Below, piece after piece: positions 1-8,000 of a stretch of 64,000 nucleotides of DNA (within the stretch, counting starts at the first letter, position 1; every line of letters starts with the position of its first letter). Origin of the DNA: RGIG8775 sp045128735 (GTDB lineage Bacteria; Bacillota; Clostridia; Oscillospirales; CAG-272); contig JBGVRT010000100.1 in assembly GCA_045128735.1 (NCBI GenBank), positions 1 to 64,000 of the forward strand, written 5' to 3'. The notes under the pieces are model-generated. The model did not search any database. It was not told the origin of the DNA and was given only the letters and a program-made list of their open reading frames with translations. The position numbers and the translations under genes are program-made.

Positions 1-428
1 AAGCTGTATGTTGGCTCGACACTCTGTAGTGTGAACGGCAGAAGAAAGAGCAACAACCCCGTAGCCTTGTTGAAAACGCTATGGTAATCCACAAGCTTCT
101 TTCTGCAAACAAATCCCCAAACAACATTAGTGGCTTTGATAACTGCTATAACAGCAATCCATATCCATAGCCAAGCAGAAATATAAACCAGCGGCAATAA
201 CTTAATTAAGCATACTACCACAAAAACAAAATCCGCTACGGTATCTAATTTCGATCCGAATTCGGTGACGGCATTCGTTTTTCTTGCGATTGTTCCATCG
301 ATCATATCACTAAAACCGCATAGGAGATATGTGATATAGAACGGCAATGAAGGTGCGTCAAAAAACAATAATACAACGCTGCCTATTATGCGTAGGCTCG
401 TAATTGCATTGGCAATGTATTTTACCAT
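1..428 (-). CDS. CDP-alcohol phosphatidyltransferase, partial
   Basis: Integral membrane enzyme of phospholipid synthesis that would transfer a phosphatidyl group from a CDP-linked lipid to an alcohol. The reading frame is open from the ATG at 428 to the window edge, so the C-terminus is missing. Residues 40-65 contain the complete family signature D-x2-D-G-x2-A-R-x8-G-x3-D-x3-D (DMIDGTIAR then GSKLDTVAD), which binds the metal and the CDP group. Hydrophobic helices surround the motif, as is usual for this family. It lies 11 bases downstream of the nucleotidyltransferase gene and is probably cotranscribed with it. Whether it is PgsA-like or makes another head group cannot be told from this part. 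Confidence 0.9.
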   Translation of the reverse strand, partial: MVKYIANAITSLRIIGSVVLLFFDAPSLPFYITYLLCGFSDMIDGTIARKTNAVTEFGSKLDTVADFVFVVVCLIKLLPLVYISAWLWIWIAVIAVIKATNVVWGFVCRKKLVDYHSVFNKATGLLLFLLPFTLQSVEPTYS

Positions 429-439
429 AGTCAGCTTTG

Positions 440-1114
440 TCAATAACAATTTGTTTCGTTGCCTTCAACAATATATTTTTTTGACCAACCAAACAATGAT
501 TCGGACATCAAATTGAAATCTATCGTACCACCATTTTTTAAGTTCAAAAAAGTTTCAACAATCAGCCGATCATCAGTAGTAGCGACGTTAAGTAATTCAT
601 TAAGATATTTTATATATTTCCTCGTTTGCTTGAATGCGATTGCCTGCACTACGCAGGAAGCGGATTTATATAACCCTTTCAAAATATCTTCGCTCTTTTC
701 GTGCAGCATATTATGAACACAGCCATGATAGATATTGCAAGCACCGATTTTGATTGCTCTGTTCACGGCACTTTCGTCAACAACTGCCAACACTTCTTCA
801 AGACTTCCCTTTATTGGTGTGGTATCGTTGCAAAACTGAAAAAGGTCGGAAGGCTCCCAAGTCAAAAGCTCATCCTTGCCCGAAACAAAGCCGCAAATCA
901 GCTCTCTGTGAGGAAGGGTATCTAACATTGTATTGTATTTTTGAATATCTGATGCGGATAACTTGTCAAGTATCACGACAATATCAATATCGCTAGTGTC
1001 ACGAGCTTCACCGCGACCGTAGCTCCCTTGCAATCCGACAAACCACACACGGTTTTCAAATTTATGATTTAACTTTTGCAAAAATTCATTCATCCAAGCA
1101 GTGATATCTATCAT
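440..1114 (-). CDS. nucleotidyltransferase-domain protein
   Basis: About 224 residues. The N-terminal part carries the DNA polymerase beta-type nucleotidyltransferase signature GSYGRG followed by SDIDIVV, where the two Asp residues bind metal. The rest is helical and could be a substrate-binding or HEPN-like domain. Such proteins transfer a nucleotide to a small molecule, as in aminoglycoside nucleotidyltransferases, or act on RNA or protein; the substrate here is unknown. The ATG at 1114 is preferred over the in-frame GTG at 1123 because GAGG lies eight bases before it. A promoter is visible at 1168-1196. This is host sequence outside the prophage. Confidence 0.8.
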   Translation of the reverse strand: MIDITAWMNEFLQKLNHKFENRVWFVGLQGSYGRGEARDTSDIDIVVILDKLSASDIQKYNTMLDTLPHRELICGFVSGKDELLTWEPSDLFQFCNDTTPIKGSLEEVLAVVDESAVNRAIKIGACNIYHGCVHNMLHEKSEDILKGLYKSASCVVQAIAFKQTRKYIKYLNELLNVATTDDRLIVETFLNLKNGGTIDFNLMSESLFGWSKKYIVEGNETNCY

Positions 1115-1167
1115 CTTAATCACCTCGTCAAATCCAAGTTTATCGATTAGATAACTAACCGACTTTA

Positions 1168-1196
1168 ATTATACCATAAAATCTTCAAAATGTAAA
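1168..1196 (-). promoter_or_regulatory. sigma-A promoter for the nucleotidyltransferase gene
   Basis: On the minus strand TTTACA (1191-1196) and TATAAT (1168-1173) are separated by 17 bases. It lies about 55 bases before the start of the leftward nucleotidyltransferase gene. Confidence 0.55.
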
Positions 1197-1241
1197 TAGT
1201 ACGGCGGGGTTCTTTACAAATTAAACCGCCCTATAAAACCC

Positions 1242-1269
1242 AAAAAGCCCTGCCGTAGCAGAGCTTTTT
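1242..1269. terminator. bidirectional hairpin terminator, probably the original end of the rplM-rpsI operon
   Basis: AAAAAGC(C)CTGC, loop CGTA, GCAG(A)GCTTTTT. It sits 20 bases left of attL. Before phage insertion it would have lain directly downstream of the rpsI stop codon, so it is probably the displaced terminator of the ribosomal protein operon (inference). Confidence 0.65.
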
Positions 1270-1275
1270 GCATAT

Positions 1276-1304
1276 AAGAGATAAGAACTTATCTCTTGCT
1301 GAAC
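1276..1304. other. attL: left attachment site of the prophage
   Basis: Positions 1289-1304 are identical over 16 bases to the 3' end of rpsI at 42285-42300. The left part of the core lies in a perfect inverted repeat, 10 bases in each arm (1276-1285 and 1288-1297) around two central bases. Dyads of this kind are typical core-type binding sites of tyrosine recombinases. Everything between the two copies reads as phage. Confidence 0.88.
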
Positions 1305-1569
1305 AATATTCCATTACAATGCAAGTATTTAAGGATATTTGTGTCTTATTTGTGTTTTGAAATAGGATACGCAACAACGCCAAAGCGGAGAACTCCCCAA
1401 AAATATTTTATTCTTGCCAATCAAATAAAAAATGTCGAAGCGAGGGATTTGGCATTGAAAAACTGTAAAATATTGAATATTCAAAATACTGCATTTACAG
1501 ACTCGCAAATCGGTTTTATAATTACAATCGTCAAAAAACGACGAAATCTAAAACAAGGAGACATTTACT
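1305..1569. other. intergenic stretch inside attL, nothing convincing
   Basis: AT-rich sequence between attL and the first prophage gene. A 100-codon open frame here (1296-1598) has no ribosome site and no recognisable composition. I see no convincing promoter hexamers, although the promoter of the following gene pair should be here. Confidence 0.4.
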
Positions 1570-1812
1570 ATGCCCGAAGGACAGAACTTAGCAGATAATA
1601 CCACAAGGCTTAGAAAGCTGTTAAAAGAAACTCAAGCAGAGTTCGCCGCGCATTGCGACATTGCCGCGGGTACGCTGAATCTAATAGAAAACCAACGCAC
1701 CGACCCGCGATTAAGCTCAATTCAAAAAATCGCAGCGTATACGGGAGCCACCGTTCCCGAATTACTTAGCAAGAAGGAGGATGACAATGAGCAAATACAC
1801 TCTGAGAAGTGA
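1570..1812 (+). CDS. small XRE-type helix-turn-helix protein
   Basis: 80 residues, almost entirely one Cro/CI-type DNA-binding domain: RLRKLLKETQAEFA, then the turn and recognition helix region (AAGTLNLIENQ), then helices ending in TVPELLS. AAGGAG lies eight bases before the ATG. The gene is the first inside attL, is transcribed toward the late genes, and overlaps the next gene by 26 bases. Being away from the immunity region, it is more likely a lysogeny-expressed accessory regulator (moron) than the main repressor. Confidence 0.8.
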   Translation: MPEGQNLADNTTRLRKLLKETQAEFAAHCDIAAGTLNLIENQRTDPRLSSIQKIAAYTGATVPELLSKKEDDNEQIHSEK

Positions 1813-2008
1813 CACGGTATTTGATGAACAGGGCGTAAGTCACACCGTCTACGGTATCGAGCTCCCCTCTGAGAATATAGCCGTCAAGGATATATTCTGC
1901 AAACAAAAAGAAGCCGAGTCGTTCATAAAGCTATGTAACGACCTCGACCTCTCGCCCCTGCATTTTCACGACGTCATCGACGATATTCTCAACGACGACG
2001 ACCTATAA
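1787..2008 (+). CDS. DUF6514-like small protein
   Basis: 73 residues. The pattern YTLRSDTV near the start, YGIEL in the middle and LSPLHFHDVIDDIL at the end matches what I recall of the DUF6514 family of Clostridia, whose function is unknown. AAGGAGG (about 1774-1780) is six bases before the ATG at 1787, which is why I prefer it to the ATG at 1781. It is translationally linked to the XRE gene and followed by a strong terminator, so the two form a self-contained unit. Confidence 0.6.
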   Translation: MSKYTLRSDTVFDEQGVSHTVYGIELPSENIAVKDIFCKQKEAESFIKLCNDLDLSPLHFHDVIDDILNDDDL

Positions 2009-2012
2009 GATC

Positions 2013-2042
2013 TCCCCCGCCCTCTCGGGCGGGGATTTTTTG
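2013..2042 (+). terminator. intrinsic terminator after the XRE/DUF6514 pair
   Basis: GC-rich stem (CCCCGCC against GGGCGGGG) followed by a T run. It separates the rightward pair from the convergent end of the giant late gene at 2044 and may serve both strands. Confidence 0.8.
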
Positions 2043-2043
2043 A

Positions 2044-5000
2044 TTACGCCACATAACCGCTATACCTCAGCAACGCCTTTTTCTCCGCACTCGTCAGCTT
2101 CAAGCGGTTTATATACGCCTTGACCTTTTCCTCCCCGGCTTTTTGCTTGTAGCCTAAGTATCCGAGAATCATATGTTTTTGAGCCGCCGACAGCGAAAGC
2201 GTTTCAATAAACCTTACTATCTTTTGCTTCTTTGTGCCGCTTATAACGTTTCCGCTCTTGTCAACGTCTGCCGTTATCATTCGCGCATGCGCAACTATGA
2301 TAGCAAGCTTCTCTATGTCAATAGCCTCAGCAAATAGAACGTTCTTGTCTGCACTGTCAACACCCAACATATCGTCAGTTGCCAAATCATAATAAGTCTC
2401 GTAAATAAACTTTATAGCACGAGCCTTCACCGCATCACTTGCAGTCTTGTATTGGGTAAGCTTCACCATATCAGCCAAGACCTCATCGGCTGTTCCGTAA
2501 ATATCCTCAAACCGTTTCCTTTGGCGAAGCGTAAACGCATATTCCTCACCGTCGTAAGTGATACTGTCACCCACCGCACGTGGGAGAACGTCGGCGCCCG
2601 TAGAAATCAAACGTCGGAGCTCATCCGAAATCGGCTTGTCAAGTCCACCGAAGGACTCACCTACCATAAGCGCGGCAATGCGAAACACAAGCTTGTCATC
2701 CCCCGCTTCAATCGCCTTGTTAAGGTCCGACCTATAACTCTTGTCATAGAAAAATGAATCCCACGCATAGCCAAATGACTTTCCGTTTCCTGTTATAAGA
2801 CTAACACCTCCGACAACTCCGCGCCCCACATTGTACGCGTTTCTGAGCGGCACACCGAAGATCTGCCCTAAACCAAATAAAGCCGCCTTAGTCTTGCCAA
2901 TAATCTCTTGCTGAGTAATTCGCTTGCCGCCTATCCACGAGCTTGTAAGAGTAAATAAACCATTCACACCCGAAAGCAAATCGTTAATAGACGATAACGC
3001 ATAGTGATTAAGCTCATATCCGTCTGCAATATATGAATAAATGTCTCTGATAAGCGGCAGACCGCCCAAAAGGTTGCCCGCGAAATCAGCACCAAAAGTC
3101 ATAGCCTTTTCCGCGATAGTCTCGTCGTCATCTCGCTTTCCGTACAAATGACTGAACGCAATCGCAATAAGCGACATAAATACCGCCACAGCCACCGCCG
3201 AACCGCTCGCACGCTTAAACTCACTCACTGCATCCTTCAGCTCTGCATCAAGCTCACCCTTGCCTGCGTCGCCTATTCGCCTCTGCTTGTCCTTTATCAC
3301 GCAAATACGTCCGTATGCGTCAACAATACGCGCAGTAAGCTTCATCGCGTCAGCTGAAAACATGGTAAATCCTTTGATAAGCTCGCTGCTTGAACGCATC
3401 GCCGCCGACCTCTCGGTAAGTAATGAGTTCTGCTGAGTTTCAAAAATAACCTTTTCAAGCAGCTTAGCCGCCGCCTGCTTGTTGCTCTCGCTTCCGAGCT
3501 TCAGCTTTTGCTCGGCTTCTACTTGAAGCTGACAAGCATACCAAAGCTTTTTGATAACAAACCTGTCCGTTGCACCAATGGGCTTCATTAAAATGTCGCC
3601 AAACTTGCCCATCCTATCGATGACACCTTGGGCGAGAACCGCCGTGTTCTCGCTGTTTCTCAGCTTTGCCAAAGCGGAATACTCATCAAGCTCCGCGCCG
3701 TCCACCCTCGCAATCATTGCCTTTCCCACGTATTGAGGATCGAGAACCGACATCGAAGCAAATAAAGACGATAACTGTGTCACCCACGTCTTGGGATTCG
3801 CACCAAGCTGGAACCTTACAAATCCACTCCTAATAAATCCAAGTGCCTTTGATTCCCACTTGTCCACCGACTTGATGCCCTCAATATCCTTTATAAGCTT
3901 GTCAATGTACTTACCCGCTTCAGCCCATCCGCCTTCTTTCTCCATAGCCTTAGCGATAGTCACGGGATTATTCTTGTTGCCCGAAATATCGAGATTGAAA
4001 AGCCTGTTAAAATTGTCAATGGCGATAGAAAGATTTTCATACATAGCAATTCCCGCAATGTGACGGTCAACCACCTCGTTTATCGGCTCTATAAAAAGAC
4101 GTCCCTTTGAACCTTTTACCGTGTCTTTGTTAAACGAAAGACTTTTTATGCGTCCAAGCTCCGCGCCAAGCGTGTCCTCGCCCACTGTATAAGCTACGTG
4201 ACCTCGCCTTATAGGATAATAGAACCCCTCAAGCGTGTTGCTGTAACCCAAGAGTATGTTGTCAGTGCGCTCCTTGCGTTGCTTGCAATCCTCGTTAAGT
4301 ATCTTTTCAACAAAATCAAGATACTTCTTTTCGCTTTCGCTGAATTGCCCAAAAAGACTGTCTTTAAGCTTGCCCACAAGTCCTATCTTTTTTTCCATGT
4401 CATATGTGGCGTCACCGTTTTTTTGAATTTCTGACTTGACAGAAAGTACTTTTTGTAGTATACTAGTAATGAAGAGGTGACCTTCGTCGCGGATTCCCTC
4501 ACTCTTTTGGGTGGTTGGCTCCGTAGTGAACGACAAGGTCGCCTCTTCAGCTATTATGTCGTGCAAATACATTCTTTGGCTCTGGGTATCCCTTTGAACC
4601 ATTACGCCAACGTAATATTTTTGTGTGCCGATTTTTATCGGTGCAGCTATAGTTATTCTTTCATATGGCTTTCCTTGTGGTTTATATACATCAATAACAT
4701 GTCCTTTTTCTATAACATCAGGAACAGCTTTAAATGAAATAACTTTATTCCGTGTGAGACCATGTGCTCTATCGTCTCTGAAGCTTGATTTTGTCAAAGC
4801 AATCTCACCAAGCTCCTTGTTGTATGCCACATTGCCTATGGAATTAAAAAATTCTACCACCTTATCTGCAAGCTTTTCGTTCCCGGTTCTTTCAAACTCA
4901 TGCCCCGTAAGTTGTGCTACTTCTTTTGAGCTGACAACAGCTTTTGCATTTTCTTCCAAATCGGCTTGGGTATATGAATTGGGCTTTTTGCTATTATCCA

Positions 5001-8000
5001 CCGTATTCATGCTTTGGGCAGAAGCCGGTTCTTTGTCAACCAACCCGTCAACACCCAACTTCTTACCCGTCTTTGCGTCTCTGACTTCAAAGCCGCCAAC
5101 CGCAAGACCGCCCTCGGCTTGCTCTCTGCGCGCCGTCATATACAAAGACAACGCCTCGGCTCTCGACATTTCGATCCCCTCAACCTCGATTGTGGTGTTG
5201 TTTAGCCTCTTCAAGAAGTTAGGATTTTTCTCAAGCCAATCGTCAAGCTCGGCACGCATCTGCATCTGAGCTATCGCCATATTGAGCGCGCCATCTCTCA
5301 ACTCGTTGAAGGTCGCCGTAAAGAATCCGTCCTTGTTGTATCGGTCATGCCACTTCATAAGTGACTCGGGATCTCCGAAATACTCGTTGTACTTGCCGTC
5401 AATAAGCTTCTCTACACGACCGACTCTTATCTTGGCATTCTCACCTATAATCCGAATGTAGTCTTCTGCCAAAGGCTTTGCTTCAACATATTTGCCGGCA
5501 CGGAAAACCCTGTGATAGGTTTCCACGATATGCTTAAGATGCCTTATAACCGTTTCAATGCCCTGAAGCTCCGCAACCGAAAGAGGCTTTTGCGCCTCAA
5601 TGTGCTTTTCGTCACCGATAGCCCGCATTGCATCAAGCGCTTCCGCGCTCCAAATCTCTGCCTCCTTAAGCTCTTGAACTATAGGGTACAGATCTGCCGC
5701 GCCGTACCAATCGGCAAGCTTTTTCATAGCCTTGCGCGCCGAAATCGGGCTTACGTTACCCCTGATATCTATTCTTGAAAGCTCACCAATGATCCCCTTA
5801 AAAACGTCGCCGTTAGCCTCTGCCGCGCTTTCAAACACACCCTTTTTCCAGTTGTTTATGTCGCGCACTAATTTAAGCACACGGTTTGCGGTTTTACTAT
5901 AGCGCTCCGCGTCTTCTCGTTTTTGACGTTCTTCTTTTACCTTTTCCTCAGCTTTATCCAACCGTTCAACCAATTTTCGTTCTTTGGCTGATAGCTTTTC
6001 ATTGGTTGTTTTGGTATGGTAAGCCAGCTTTTTGTTATTGTCAGAATTTTCTTTGAGCGAAAATTTGCTTGTAGCAACTATCTGTCCTTTTTTTGTTTGA
6101 ACTCCTTGCACGGAGTTTTCTGTGTTGCCACTTCGTAAGGTATTCTGTTCGGATACTTCTTGCAAGTCGCCGTGAACGGAACTCTCAGCTCGCATTTGTT
6201 GCAATACGTTACTGCGTTCTTCGGAATTTCTTTGATGTCGTACATCTTCTCCAATCTCCTTTACTTTAATATGTGGTCTGCCGTTGCTGTCTGTACTCAC
6301 TTCTGTGACAACAAAGCTAAAACCACGAGGATAAAGAACTTCGTTCTCAAAATTATTACCAAATCCGTCTATATCTCGCCCGTTTTCGCATTCGATTTCC
6401 AATGTTACACCATACTTTGTGTCATCGGGCACAGGATGTCCGTCAGCTTTTGCTGATGTAGAGGTATATGCGTTATATGCCACAAAGTTACCTTCGGAAT
6501 GTTCCTCAAGAAATGTGTTATATTCTTCCTCCGAATTAAACAAATCATCAAAGCTAACGGTGCGATATACTTTTCCTTTATGTTTCGGTAGTTTTTCTAA
6601 TGCACTATCAAGAAGCCTAACTATCTTTTCTTGAATTGCATTAAGTGGCGTTACCCCATCTCTTAGTTTGGCATTTATCTTATATGCTTCAGCCGTCTTA
6701 TACTTGATAACAGCCCACGCTTCATCTTCGGCAAGACTAAAGCGCTCCATAACCTCTTGCATTTTTCGCTTTATCGCTTCAAAATCTTGAGCAGTTGTAT
6801 CTTTCTTTGAAAACGGAGCATTATTATTATATAACGATTCCGCTTTAATGTCAACCCCACCGCCCACAGCGGTGTTTTTGTTATTGTCAGAATTTTCCTT
6901 GAAAGAAAATTGAGTATTCTTTTCCGTCAAGTTAACAAAGGATTCACTGCCCGATTTCTTTGTATCATTGACAATTGTATAACCGTTTACGTTTGAGTAA
7001 ACCTTGCCTCTTCTGACATCTTGAGAATTTCCTGACCCTCTTCCGTCTCTATAAACTCGTCCATTGTCATATTCTTTTCCTTTAGATATTGCTCGATTGC
7101 TTCCTGCATCTCGTTCAAGCTCAAATCCTCTGCTTTCATGATTTCCATCATCGTTTTGTACTTCATTAGTAACGCTCTCCTTTACAAAAATTAATATGTT
7201 CCCATCATTTGCTTTTGAAATGCTGTTAACTATGTACTGGGTGCCCGGCAGGAATAATACTTCTTGCTGTCTCGGAACCCCATAAGTATCTGCAATATCC
7301 CTTCCGCTAACTCCATCGAATACCATATGAACAACATATTCTCCGAACAGAGGATATCCGTTTGGCTTTTTGGAAGTGGAAGTAAATGCTTTTAATTGCA
7401 CTATGTTATTTATAGAATTATCTTCAAGAAAAGCATTGTACTCATGTTCGTTTTTGAATTTTAGATTTCTATATGTACGCCCTTCAAACACGGGAAATTT
7501 CTGTAATGCCTCTGTCAAGTTATCAATAAACGAAATATCGCCATCAACAATGTTTCCTAAGTTTAACTTCTTATTAACCATGTATGCCAAACCCATTACA
7601 TAAGATTTAAGAGAAGATGCTTGATTTTCATCTAAACCAAACTCTTTAACAGATTTTTCTCTTATTTTCTTAAGCTCTGCGTTGTTTATTGGATCTATAG
7701 GTTTTCTAGTTTCAAGTGTCTCATAAATCGGGTTGCCTGCTATTTCGTATGGTATATGTTGAGCATGTTTCCTTGCATACTGCGCCTCATCCTCATCCCA
7801 CTCACCCGAAGTGATATATCTGATAAGCCGTGCGTCGCCTGCCTTTTCTGCCGCCTTGAGGTAAAGGTTTTCGGCTTTCTTAATAAATTTATATTCCGCG
7901 CTCGCTTTGGCATTTCCAAGCCTCTCAAACATTGCTTTGAGGCTTTTTATTTTTGCAACCACCTTCTGCGCCAAATTGCCGTCCATCGCCACAAGGTTAT

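Noticed and set aside
1296..1598. 100-codon frame starting in attL
   Set aside because: No ribosome site, no promoter, and it overlaps the well-started XRE gene at its end.
4625..5269. 214-codon plus-strand frame antisense to the giant gene
   Set aside because: Ser/Leu-rich shadow translation of the helical region opposite; no start signal.
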